Shown here one piece after another: positions 7,169-13,633 of a stretch of 64,000 nucleotides of DNA. The DNA is taken from positions 21,064-85,063 of IMG/VR virus record IMGVR_UViG_3300032820_000003; one strand, written 5' to 3'. A program made the translations under genes and the position numbers. How positions within the stretch are numbered: position 1 is the first letter of the stretch; the number at the start of each line of letters is the position of its first letter. Source of the DNA: a virus. The notes below the pieces were generated by a model, which saw only the letters and a list, made by a program, of their open reading frames with translations, searched no databases and had not been told where the DNA came from.

Positions 7169-7501
7169 CTAAACCTCTAAATTTACTAACTGAAGTTGAA
7201 CTCCATGTTCTTCTATTGTTTCATATAATTTTTGTTCTATGGGATTTAAATCGTCCCATGTAATAAATTCTAAGTCTTGTGACAGCACAAAGATATTTTT
7301 ACCGTAGGCATTAATAGCTGATACATTAAAATCTGAATCATGTTCATAGTCAGGAAATTCATCCACAGCTTGTTCTAATATTAGTAGTGGGAAATGTGAA
7401 ACATCTAACCATCCTATATCTGACCACACTCCATAATATTCATCTAATTCTTCATGCACAAGAGATCGAGCAAATGTTCTACTTTGTAAGGATTGCTTCA
7501 T
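7169..7501 (-). CDS. hypothetical protein, 110 aa
   Basis: ATG at 7501 follows GGAGGAAGAGA inside the end of the 7479 gene, implying coupled translation. Mixed alpha/beta, acidic, no Cys. Function unknown. Confidence 0.6.
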   Translation of the reverse strand: MKQSLQSRTFARSLVHEELDEYYGVWSDIGWLDVSHFPLLILEQAVDEFPDYEHDSDFNVSAINAYGKNIFVLSQDLEFITWDDLNPIEQKLYETIEEHGVQLQLVNLEV

Positions 7502-7949
7502 TCTCTTCCTCCTTTAGAGTACCATCTTCAAACTCCTTTATCTCTGAGTTAATTATAAATCTTGCTTGGTCTTCTACTGACTCCCCAACCTTCCGTAAAA
7601 ACTTTACATTAGAAAGGGCAGTTACATTTGTTGATAAACCAATGTGTAAAAAGATTTCTTTTAAAGATGGATTACGATCTTTTAATACTTTACCATCGTC
7701 AGTTTTCCCACCTGTTAGAAAACATATCCCTGCCTGTTCTAACATTTTATATCTACGATGGACATCTCTATAATTCTTTTTAGTAATCCTGCTAACTCCG
7801 ATAGACATACTTCCCCAAATTAATACATCTGTAATAGGGTTAAGCCTAACTCGGTCAGGATGAACGATACCTTTTTCATCTATGGTATCAGGAATAAAAC
7901 ATAATTGTTTAAAATCTTCAATATTGGATACGTCCCAATTTAACGACAT
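7479..7949 (-). CDS. hypothetical protein, 156 aa
   Basis: ATG at 7949 follows AAGGAGGATATT. Sequence has a basic central helix (KKNYRDVHRRYKMLEQ) and an acidic C-terminus; no named motif. It is first in the transcript from the promoter at 7979-8008. Confidence 0.65.
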   Translation of the reverse strand: MSLNWDVSNIEDFKQLCFIPDTIDEKGIVHPDRVRLNPITDVLIWGSMSIGVSRITKKNYRDVHRRYKMLEQAGICFLTGGKTDDGKVLKDRNPSLKEIFLHIGLSTNVTALSNVKFLRKVGESVEDQARFIINSEIKEFEDGTLKEEENEAILTK

Positions 7950-7978
7950 AATATCCTCCTTTTCTTTTCTGTGCGTTA

Positions 7979-8008
7979 ATTATAACACAGTCTTAAACTT
8001 AGTGTCAA
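7979..8008 (-). promoter_or_regulatory. early sigma70-like promoter
   Basis: TTGACA (8003-8008), 18-bp spacer ending AGACTGTGT, TATAAT (7979-7984). Spacer shares the ACTGTG segment with the promoters at 550-579 and 3193-3222. Confidence 0.85.
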
Positions 8009-8046
8009 GGGTAAAAAATATCCCCCTAGGAAGGGGGTATGAATTT

Positions 8047-8490
8047 TTAGAGTTCTGTATTTAAACCCTGTAATAATTTCTCAGCTATACTATCATTCAT
8101 TGTTTGTGTATATGAGGATTCATGTAGACACTTAGCTATCTTTCTTTTTAAATTATAACCTACTGGCTCTTCTCCAATTTTAACATATGATTGAGCCACT
8201 TCTCTCATTGCCAATAAATCACTTGTACTAAATTTTACTTCAGCTTCTTTACCTTCATTTTTAGGATCGGTTGTAAATAATACAGCATGTCCAATTCTTT
8301 CTATAAAATCATATGGAACTGCGATCCCGGCTGAAGGACTAACTCCTCTCATAGTAAGAGGGGGTTTACCTTCCCCGTCCATGTCGATCATTATACTGCA
8401 ACTGTCGTCTAAGTACAATGCTTCATTTCGGGTTAAGTAAAGCGTATGATAACTTTCATTCTCTATAAGATCAAGAAATTCATCTTCCAT
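8047..8490 (-). CDS. hypothetical protein, 147 aa
   Basis: ATG at 8490 overlaps the TGA of the 8490-8627 gene, with GGAGGTGAATTG upstream. The N-terminal half is acidic (DEFLDLIENE), the C-terminal half helical. No recognised family. Confidence 0.6.
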   Translation of the reverse strand: MEDEFLDLIENESYHTLYLTRNEALYLDDSCSIMIDMDGEGKPPLTMRGVSPSAGIAVPYDFIERIGHAVLFTTDPKNEGKEAEVKFSTSDLLAMREVAQSYVKIGEEPVGYNLKRKIAKCLHESSYTQTMNDSIAEKLLQGLNTEL

Positions 8491-8627
8491 CAATTCACCT
8501 CCGTAATAACAATATCACATATAGCACATCTTAAAGTATCAAAGTTTTTATTCTCCCACACTTCAACGACTGTAGCTTTATGTGTCTTCTTTAATTTACA
8601 ATAAAGTCTTCTTAAACATTTTCCCAT
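8490..8627 (-). CDS. 45-residue Cys-pair protein
   Basis: ATG at 8627 overlaps the end of the 8612 gene. Basic N-terminus (KCLRRLYCKLKK), then a C-x2-C (CAIC) at residues 35-38. Four Cys in all could bind one metal ion. Short and unassigned; supported by tight overlap with both neighbours. Confidence 0.45.
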   Translation of the reverse strand: MGKCLRRLYCKLKKTHKATVVEVWENKNFDTLRCAICDIVITEVN

Positions 8628-8776
8628 TCTAACTCTTCCTGTATTCTTCGTTTCTTTTTATACTCAGCGTTACGTTTTTTATGTGTAGACTCTTTTGATT
8701 TTTCTTTAAAGGGTCTATCGTAACTCCTGTCTTTTCTTCTCTTACTTGTTTTGCGATCTCGTGTTACCCACTTCAT
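8612..8776 (-). CDS. small basic protein with RDRK motif, paralogue
   Basis: ATG at 8776 overlaps the TGA of the 8773 gene as ATGA, the favoured start; a longer frame to 8800 exists. The product begins MKWVTRDRKTSKRRKDR and is nearly half Lys/Arg, matching the WLSRDRKLKKRK of the 503-730 gene. Probably nucleic-acid-binding, by charge only. Confidence 0.55.
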   Translation of the reverse strand: MKWVTRDRKTSKRRKDRSYDRPFKEKSKESTHKKRNAEYKKKRRIQEELEWENV

Positions 8777-9006
8777 CTTCGTTTTATAATTTCCTCCCAT
8801 ACTAAATGTGCTGTTACTTGAGTACCATCTTCAATTGGTTTATGACTTTTACAGTTAGTCCATGTCATTTGTTTAACATAACCCTCTTCTAAAAGGGACT
8901 TTAAGTGATTAATAAATCGGTATGAATCTGCTTCGTTACGACTAGCCACATCGCATTTAATGCAATAGCTTATGCTAATCGCCTTATTCGGTTTCTCCGT
9001 AGTCAT
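8773..9006 (-). CDS. hypothetical protein with Cys residues, 77 aa
   Basis: ATG at 9006 follows GGAGGTTTTTA, preferred over an upstream start without a ribosome site. A CIKCD motif at residues 14-18 and a later Cys (NCKSH) resemble a C-x2-C...C-x2-H metal site. Overlaps the 8984 gene by 23 bases. Function unknown. Confidence 0.6.
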   Translation of the reverse strand: MTTEKPNKAISISYCIKCDVASRNEADSYRFINHLKSLLEEGYVKQMTWTNCKSHKPIEDGTQVTAHLVWEEIIKRR

Positions 9007-9172
9007 TAAAAACCTCCGCTCCTTTATTATACTCGATTCGTTCAACAATTTCAAGTATCTTTAAGAGCATGTCATAAGTTTCTCTATGCTGTTCTCTAAC
9101 TAAATTTTCTATAAACTCACTTCGTTGCTGAAACTGTTCAGCATATAGCATCATTTGTTCGGTAACACTCAT
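8984..9172 (-). CDS. helical hypothetical protein, 62 aa
   Basis: ATG at 9172 follows GGGGGAAAGTATA. Almost entirely helical with heptad-like hydrophobics (MLLKILEIVERIEY). A TATAAT-containing segment (GAGTATAATA, 9025-9034) lies within its 3' end. Function unknown. Confidence 0.55.
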   Translation of the reverse strand: MSVTEQMMLYAEQFQQRSEFIENLVREQHRETYDMLLKILEIVERIEYNKGAEVFNDYGETE

Positions 9173-9552
9173 TATACTTTCCCCCTATGTACTTTGCGTC
9201 TAACGTAAGATCGTTTCTCAGGTCTATCAGGATCATACCACATCGGCTGTGGGCCTCCTAGGAATTGTAAGAGATTCTTTATATGTCCGTATGTACCTTT
9301 ATATACCCCTGTAGATTTGTTTAATCTCGACACCCAACCACCTGACCCAACAAGCCAAGTCTCTTCAGTCTGGTTATCTTCTACAGATATAGTGTGTAAT
9401 AGAAAAGATTTATTTCTTCTTAGGAAACTCTTAATCCTTTTCTGTACACCTTTAGTTCTTTTATATTTTGGATTGTATTTTAATTCAGGTCGGGGAGGGC
9501 GATGTGTTTCAATCCACTCCTCCCAAGCCGACCATTTATTTTCTGCGGTCAT
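9172..9552 (-). CDS. basic hypothetical protein, 126 aa
   Basis: ATG at 9552 follows AGAGGATAATA. Trp-rich N-terminus (WSAWEEWIETH), central Lys/Arg clusters and a basic tail (RRKVHRGK). No family recognised. Charge would suit nucleic-acid contact, which is inference. Confidence 0.6.
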   Translation of the reverse strand: MTAENKWSAWEEWIETHRPPRPELKYNPKYKRTKGVQKRIKSFLRRNKSFLLHTISVEDNQTEETWLVGSGGWVSRLNKSTGVYKGTYGHIKNLLQFLGGPQPMWYDPDRPEKRSYVRRKVHRGKV

Positions 9553-9561
9553 TATTATCCT

Positions 9562-9750
9562 CTATCTAGGATTATCTGTACCTCTTGCAATACGCTTGAG
9601 GTCTTCTTTACCGATCTTTATATCGTTTAGTAATTGCTTACCATTACGATCTATTACTTGTAACCAATAGGAGTGTTCAAATCCTCCACTTCGATTATCA
9701 ATAAATTGGATCGTATAGCCACCTAGACCGCCACTAACTTCAAATTTCAT
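9562..9750 (-). CDS. hypothetical protein, 62 aa
   Basis: ATG at 9750 follows AGGAGGCTAAT. Short beta-rich sequence with a basic C-terminus, no Cys. Function unknown. Confidence 0.55.
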   Translation of the reverse strand: MKFEVSGGLGGYTIQFIDNRSGGFEHSYWLQVIDRNGKQLLNDIKIGKEDLKRIARGTDNPR

Positions 9751-9751
9751 A

Positions 9752-9838
9752 TTAGCCTCCTAATACTAAATAAATAAATGTAACCCATACCCCCGAACAA
9801 ATACCGACATTCGTTGTCATTAAAACTCGGTTAACCAT
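9752..9838 (-). CDS. 28-residue membrane peptide
   Basis: ATG at 9838 follows GGAGGTACAAA. The peptide is one hydrophobic helix (GVWVTFIYLVLGG) after a short polar start, and its last codons overlap the ribosome site of the next gene. Supported by the ribosome site and snug fit between neighbours; no family. Confidence 0.45.
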   Translation of the reverse strand: MVNRVLMTTNVGICSGVWVTFIYLVLGG

Positions 9839-10076
9839 TTTGTACCTCCTTTAACTTTGCTTCTAGTTCTTTAATCTCTACTCTAAGTAAGCCATTTAAA
9901 TGTTTATGTTCATTATTGATGAAATTTAATTCTTTAAGTCTCATCCTTAATTTCCTATTTTCAAACTTATAAGTAGCGAGTTTAGAACTTATCTCTGTAA
10001 ACTTTTCTAAGTTCTGTTCTCGCTGTTCATATAACCAAACAGGATTCATACAATCATGATTATTATTCAATAACAA
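9831..10076 (-). CDS. coiled-coil protein, 81 aa
   Basis: A TTG start at 10076 has GGAGAG at suitable spacing inside the end of the 10063 gene; an ATG 27 bases downstream lacks a ribosome site. The product is a long charged helix with leucine heptads (ENRKLRMRLKELNFINNEHKHL). Function unknown. Confidence 0.55.
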   Translation of the reverse strand: MLLNNNHDCMNPVWLYEQREQNLEKFTEISSKLATYKFENRKLRMRLKELNFINNEHKHLNGLLRVEIKELEAKLKEVQNG

Positions 10077-10344
10077 TGTACGTCTCTCCGTTTGCTCTCA
10101 GTCTAGTAATACCATCTATGCTAACCATACGGTAGCCTTTAGCGATCATATCATATACTGGTAATAGGTCTTTCTCTTTTGCATTATACTTTAAACCTTC
10201 GCCAGTAATGTATTTAGAAACTCCTACACGAGCCGTCATATTTCTCAACTCGCCAGTAGTTCTTTTCTTAAACTCTACGTTAAAGAATTGACCATTGGTA
10301 TTACTAACTATCTCTCTTACTTTATCTCTTGTTATAGTTTGCAT
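10063..10344 (-). CDS. SH3-like beta-barrel phage protein, 93 aa
   Basis: ATG at 10344 follows AAAGGAGAGAAT. The pattern GELRNMTARVGVSKYITGEG, then a KGYRMVSIDGITRLRANG segment, matches a widespread small phage family described as having an SH3-like beta barrel. No enzymatic role is known. Recognition is from sequence pattern alone. Confidence 0.6.
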   Translation of the reverse strand: MQTITRDKVREIVSNTNGQFFNVEFKKRTTGELRNMTARVGVSKYITGEGLKYNAKEKDLLPVYDMIAKGYRMVSIDGITRLRANGETYIVIE

Positions 10345-10364
10345 ATTCTCTCCTTTACTTTTTC

Positions 10365-10502
10365 TTAATTAGTTGGTATCGGTTCACCACTTATAATAGC
10401 TATAAGACTACCTAGTATTATAAATGTAATGAATGCACCGAGTGGATTCGTTATAAATATATCCGTGTACCTCCTTCGTTCATATTGCCAATCATAAGTC
10501 AT
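10365..10502 (-). CDS. 45-residue membrane protein
   Basis: ATG at 10502 directly follows the stop of the 10503 gene. A basic start (YERRRY) precedes one hydrophobic helix (AFITFIILGSLIAIIS). A TTGACA/TATGAT promoter (10491-10520) overlaps the start codon, and a strong AAGGAGG lies within the first codons without an ATG at the right distance. The true start on that transcript is therefore unclear. Confidence 0.45.
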   Translation of the reverse strand: MTYDWQYERRRYTDIFITNPLGAFITFIILGSLIAIISGEPIPTN

Positions 10503-10520
10503 TTAACTCACCTTTGTCAA
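10491..10520 (-). promoter_or_regulatory. early sigma70-like promoter overlapping a start codon
   Basis: TTGACA (10515-10520), 18-bp spacer, TATGAT (10491-10496). The ATG of the 10365 gene lies in the spacer, so a transcript from here would lack it and would begin with an AAGGAGG site. Confidence 0.6.
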
Positions 10521-10967
10521 GGGGTGATATATCTTTCTAGCTTGTAGTATTTCAGGTGTTTCGTGCCACCCTCTATCAGAATCTTTACCACGTTTGTAAT
10601 TGTTAGGTGAAACTATTTTTAAGGCTTTGGTAAAATCTTTACCGTGCCATCTCTTAGTGGGATCGTAGTCACATAAGAATTGTATTATATGAGCAATCTC
10701 ATGTCGAACAACTCTTTTAGCTTCTTTATCAGATGCTAGTATCCATTTAGACATTTCAAGAACTGGAAGTTCATCTGGATATGTACTGTTTAACCATATC
10801 TGTCCTGCGGTATTTACACCACAAGTATCACTAATCATAATCTCAGGACTCCAATCCTTAATGTCTTTATAGGGAAATCGTGAAACACTAGCCTTTAAAT
10901 AGTTTTGGATATGAGGTCGATAAAAAACCTCATCGGCATACTTCTTTAATGTTGCTTCTTTAATCAA
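10503..10967 (-). CDS. SprT-like zinc metallopeptidase-fold protein
   Basis: 154 residues. The zinc motif HEIAH (within VVRHEIAHIIQ) followed about 15 residues later by WHGKDF matches the SprT-like pattern HExxH...HGxxF. SprT-like domains occur in DNA-protein crosslink proteases and in uncharacterised phage proteins. The start is TTG at 10967 with AAGGAG nine bases upstream. First gene below the promoter at 11015-11044. Confidence 0.75.
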   Translation of the reverse strand: MIKEATLKKYADEVFYRPHIQNYLKASVSRFPYKDIKDWSPEIMISDTCGVNTAGQIWLNSTYPDELPVLEMSKWILASDKEAKRVVRHEIAHIIQFLCDYDPTKRWHGKDFTKALKIVSPNNYKRGKDSDRGWHETPEILQARKIYHPLTKVS

Positions 10968-11014
10968 ATAATTCGTCTCCTTTCTGCATTAGTCACTCTC
11001 CGAGTGCTGATGTA

Positions 11015-11044
11015 ATCGTACCACAGCGAAAGATTCGGAGTCAA
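11015..11044 (-). promoter_or_regulatory. early sigma70-like promoter
   Basis: TTGACT (11039-11044), 18-bp spacer, TACGAT (11015-11020) on the - strand, driving the SprT-like gene. It is back to back with the + strand box at 11061-11070, giving a divergent promoter region. Confidence 0.7.
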
Positions 11045-11060
11045 ATTTTTTGGTGCGAAT

Positions 11061-11070
11061 TAGTATAATA
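11061..11070 (+). promoter_or_regulatory. late-type promoter box TAGTATAATA
   Basis: Exact TAGTATAATA, here on the + strand, 18 bases upstream of the HNH gene start and without a TTGACA at -35. It shows that the box follows gene orientation. Confidence 0.6.
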
Positions 11071-11088
11071 ATATAGGAGGTGCTTAGA

Positions 11089-11475
11089 ATGCGACAACGA
11101 AATATAATTAAAACAGAAGGGCGACATCCCTTTACTACTAAATATGATGTTCAACGTCTACAAAAGACTAGGGACATTTCCGATTACCTTTCCAATAAGG
11201 TTCCAATGCAATCTGATAAATTAAAGATTCGCTTAATAAATGAAGGATACTTAGACCCTGTATGTGATATCTGTCGCAGATCACTATGGGTTGGTGAGGA
11301 CATTCCATTGCAATTAGATCATGTAAATGGGAACAATGACGATAATAGTCTTAAAAATCTTCGCCTATTGTGTCCTAACTGTCATGCACAAACACCACAG
11401 TATAGATTAAAGAATGAGTTTAAGGACAGTACTTATTCCAATAAGGATAAGGAAAATCCAAATACTGATCAGTAA
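11089..11475 (+). CDS. HNH endonuclease
   Basis: The only gene on the + strand. ATG at 11089 follows AGGAGG at eight bases; a GTG at 11080 is less likely. 128 residues with a basic N-terminus and the HNH core: CDIC, LQLDHVNGNNDDNSLKNL, then LLCPNCH, i.e. two Cys pairs around the catalytic His-Asn. Free-standing HNH nucleases of this type are common selfish elements in phage genomes. Orientation opposite to all neighbours fits insertion. Confidence 0.85.
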   Translation: MRQRNIIKTEGRHPFTTKYDVQRLQKTRDISDYLSNKVPMQSDKLKIRLINEGYLDPVCDICRRSLWVGEDIPLQLDHVNGNNDDNSLKNLRLLCPNCHAQTPQYRLKNEFKDSTYSNKDKENPNTDQ

Positions 11476-11481
11476 GTCAAG

Positions 11482-11494
11482 TCTAGTATAGACC
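11482..11494. repeat. short palindrome between convergent genes
   Basis: GTCTA-GTA-TAGAC, a perfect five-base inverted repeat, lies between the end of the HNH gene and the end of the 11524 gene. A T-rich stretch follows on the + strand. It may be a weak terminator; the stem is short. Confidence 0.3.
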
Positions 11495-11523
11495 CTCTGT
11501 TAATATTTTGTCTAAGCACCCTC

Positions 11524-11724
11524 CTAACAGCAATTACAAGAATCGGTTTTCCTAACCTTATTCCAAATAATGCGGGCTAATCCTATTCCGCCTACCACAA
11601 CTGAAGTCCACGCAATAATCTGTAAGGTTAAAATATCTTCACCGAAACCATGTCGGGAAAGATCAGCTATAATCCCACCGAATAATATTAAGGGGATCGG
11701 AAAATAATCTCTTAGGTATTTCAT
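11524..11724 (-). CDS. two-helix membrane protein, 66 aa
   Basis: ATG at 11724 follows AAAAGGAGTACTTA. Two hydrophobic segments (about residues 9-24 and 34-53) are separated by a short polar loop, and the C-terminus is charged with a CNCC end. Size and topology would suit a holin, but no holin family is recognised and the gene is not next to a lysin. Confidence 0.6.
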   Translation of the reverse strand: MKYLRDYFPIPLILFGGIIADLSRHGFGEDILTLQIIAWTSVVVGGIGLARIIWNKVRKTDSCNCC

Positions 11725-11894
11725 TAAGTACTCCTTTTGTTATGTGGTTGCCAAGTTATTAAATCGGAACCACAATTATGACAGGTTAATTTTATGTCAT
11801 TTGGAACAAGTTGTAAGACATTATAAACATAACAATCCTTTTCTTGACATCTCAATTCAAGATATCTATCTTCACATATAGAACCTTCAAACAT
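11724..11894 (-). CDS. 56-residue zinc-ribbon-like protein
   Basis: ATG at 11894 follows GGAGG; a TTG at 11915 is rejected. The product has C-x3-C (CQEKDC region, near residues 16-21) and C-x2-C (CHNC), a small zinc ribbon. Function unknown. Confidence 0.55.
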   Translation of the reverse strand: MFEGSICEDRYLELRCQEKDCYVYNVLQLVPNDIKLTCHNCGSDLITWQPHNKRST

Positions 11895-11925
11895 AAATTT
11901 ACTTCCTCCAAACAAACGTTTAATT

Positions 11926-11990
11926 CCATTCCCTATACCTATATACTTCTTCTCTCTATAAACCTCTCTATGAGCCTCACAGAGGGCTTA
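11926..11990 (-). repeat. leader hairpin plus purine-rich element, copy 2
   Basis: CCTCT...AGAGG can pair, with TGAG/CTCA inside, and is followed by TATAGAGAGAAGAAGTATATAGG. The tail strongly resembles the one at 1198-1245. It fills the non-coding leader before the 11724 gene. Confidence 0.35.
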
Positions 11991-11997
11991 AAACGGA

Positions 11998-12252
11998 TTA
12001 TATTTTAGCTAAAATGTTCTCAATAACTTCAGCTAGAACAATTCCATGTTCAGACAAGATAATGTTATTCCTATCTGGACATGACACTTTCCACATACAT
12101 CCACTAGAATCTCTCTCTTTCCAATTACTTATGCTAGCATTCCATCGAACTCTGTATAATATTTCGATGGCTTGTAGGTCTTTTTGTGTTAACTGAATAC
12201 CTACAAGTTTATCATTGCCCTCCGTAATTTCCATACTGTCTATTATCACCAT
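11998..12252 (-). CDS. hypothetical protein, 84 aa
   Basis: ATG at 12252 follows AGGAAAG inside the end of the 12212 gene; an upstream GTG is possible. Mixed alpha/beta with a WKVSCPDR segment. No family recognised. Confidence 0.55.
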   Translation of the reverse strand: MVIIDSMEITEGNDKLVGIQLTQKDLQAIEILYRVRWNASISNWKERDSSGCMWKVSCPDRNNIILSEHGIVLAEVIENILAKI

Positions 12253-12547
12253 AACCACTCTTTCCTAAGTCTTTTAATACTTCATTAAAACTAGAATGAT
12301 CTGACATGATTGTTCTCATTTCATTCTCCATGACAGAATCAATTCGTTCTAATTCTACCACTCTTTCACTTAGTTTATCAAGTGCTTCCCATAGTTCAGT
12401 ATCATCAAACTCTTCAATACTTTCTATAGCCGTAGTATTATTGCTTACCGTAGAATCAAGCTGGGCTACATACCAAATGATTCCAAATGCCTGTGCTATG
12501 ATAGCTATAACTATTCCAATTGATACTTTCATATTTTTAATATCCAT
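12212..12547 (-). CDS. signal-anchored coiled-coil membrane protein, 111 aa
   Basis: ATG at 12547 follows AAGGATGTAA. Residues 7-28 are one hydrophobic helix (GIVIAIIAQAFGIIWYVAQL), then a long charged helix and a Gly/Tyr-rich tail. The layout (N-terminal anchor, external coiled coil) resembles an inner-membrane spanin or an envelope anchor, but no partner is identified. It ends TGA-TAA. Confidence 0.6.
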   Translation of the reverse strand: MDIKNMKVSIGIVIAIIAQAFGIIWYVAQLDSTVSNNTTAIESIEEFDDTELWEALDKLSERVVELERIDSVMENEMRTIMSDHSSFNEVLKDLGKSGYGDNRQYGNYGGQ

Positions 12548-12701
12548 TTACATCCTTCACTTTAATTGTTGTAATTGGTTCTGAATACTCTTCCTCCCAC
12601 ACTTCTGTCGCTATAATCTCCGCCCATTGCTTACTTAAAGCCTTAATAGGTATTTCTTTCTTAGCAATGTACTCAATCTCAACGATATAATCATGATCCA
12701 T
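12537..12701 (-). CDS. acidic hypothetical protein, 54 aa
   Basis: ATG at 12701 follows AGGAGGCCCATTTA. Short acidic, partly beta sequence ending in the start of the 12212 gene (11-base overlap). The ribosome site and coupling support it; no family. Confidence 0.5.
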   Translation of the reverse strand: MDHDYIVEIEYIAKKEIPIKALSKQWAEIIATEVWEEEYSEPITTIKVKDVNGY

Positions 12702-12777
12702 TAAATGGGCCTCCTAAATACTTATATGGAATTAGATACGACAAAATTAGACTTGATAAAAATATTGTAATAAAAAT

Positions 12778-12987
12778 CTATATTTTAAATTTTTTCTTAT
12801 ATAAGCCCTGACAGAATGCATCAGAACCGGGATTTAATCCCCCCATTCCAAATCCTGAACAGAGATAATGGTTATACTGTGCTAACATCATTGTTGTAGG
12901 TTGTCCACAAATGATGCAGTATCCTTGAGTACCTACATCCCTGTAGGAATGGAGCCAATGTTTCTTACTCAGGAATGTTAATACCAT
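12778..12987 (-). CDS. Cys-pair protein, 69 aa
   Basis: ATG at 12987 lies in the end of the 12965 gene without a clear ribosome site. A CIIC pair followed by a region with two further Cys and His residues suggests a treble-clef or HNH-like zinc site (CIICGQPTT...NHYLC), but no HNH catalytic core is visible. Confidence 0.5.
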   Translation of the reverse strand: MVLTFLSKKHWLHSYRDVGTQGYCIICGQPTTMMLAQYNHYLCSGFGMGGLNPGSDAFCQGLYKKKFKI

Positions 12988-13198
12988 CCAGTAAATCTAT
13001 TGCTGATTTGCTGAACTCTCGTAATTCTTTAACTAGTGCCTTCTTTTCCGCTGCGGTAATTTTATTATCTTTAGCAGCTGCTGCCATAGTTTGAATCACA
13101 TCCATCCCCTCTTTAAAAACATGCTTGGCTTGGGCTGATTGTCCTGCGTTCAGTTTAAAATACATCATTGCCATCTGCATTATTGCTATTGGGTTCAT
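12965..13198 (-). CDS. helical hypothetical protein, 77 aa
   Basis: ATG at 13198 follows AAGGAGGCGTAAT, which fixes the start; a longer frame is rejected. Met-rich N-terminus (MNPIAIMQMAMMYFKL), then an amphipathic helical pair (AAAAKDNKITAAEKKALVKELREF) that resembles an EF-hand-like loop but lacks the full ligand set. Function unknown. Confidence 0.55.
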   Translation of the reverse strand: MNPIAIMQMAMMYFKLNAGQSAQAKHVFKEGMDVIQTMAAAAKDNKITAAEKKALVKELREFSKSAIDLLDGINIPE

Positions 13199-13209
13199 AT
13201 TACGCCTCC

Positions 13210-13461
13210 TTAAATTTGATATTCGGGCGAGTCCCATTGCCCACATTGACAATTTCCTCCGCAAGGACACCCTACTTCTTTTGCCATTTCTTCATTTGTG
13301 ATAATTAAATAACTCTGCATATCATCACAATCTTCGCATTCACATTCTAATCCACAATCACATGCTTGTAAATTGTAGCACATACATTGATTCTGTATCT
13401 TACAACTACAAGCGGGTCTATCATTCCAATGATTGTTTTTGTTTGGTGAAAATGAAGTCAT
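13210..13461 (-). CDS. CxC-rich metallothionein-like protein
   Basis: 83 residues with 13 Cys, nearly all in C-x-C pairs: CSC, CMC, CDC, CEC, CPC and CQC, plus one single Cys. His and Asn near the N-terminus complete a metal-ligand-rich composition. This is the pattern of metallothioneins, which bind several Zn or Cu ions in thiolate clusters; zinc-ribbon proteins instead have C-x2-C. ATG at 13461 overlaps the stop of the upstream gene. Family membership is inferred from Cys spacing only. Confidence 0.55.
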   Translation of the reverse strand: MTSFSPNKNNHWNDRPACSCKIQNQCMCYNLQACDCGLECECEDCDDMQSYLIITNEEMAKEVGCPCGGNCQCGQWDSPEYQI

Positions 13462-13613
13462 TATTCGTTCTCCAGTACTTTCATTCCAAGAGCAATTATA
13501 CCACCAATTGTAGCGGTTGCTAACTCTGGGATTCCTTCCATCGCCCCAATCCCTGCTAATACGCCAAGAACTATAATCGATAAAAATATCTGCGGTCTAA
13601 GTTTTCCTATCAT
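13461..13613 (-). CDS. 50-residue two-helix membrane protein
   Basis: ATG at 13613 follows AAGGAGGCAAGC. Two hydrophobic segments (IFLSIIVLGVLAGIG and ATATIGGIIALGMKV) flank a short turn; basic N-terminus and acidic C-terminus. A class II holin would look like this, but no lysin neighbour is seen. Confidence 0.55.
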   Translation of the reverse strand: MIGKLRPQIFLSIIVLGVLAGIGAMEGIPELATATIGGIIALGMKVLENE

Positions 13614-13633
13614 GCTTGCCTCCTTCTAAATCG

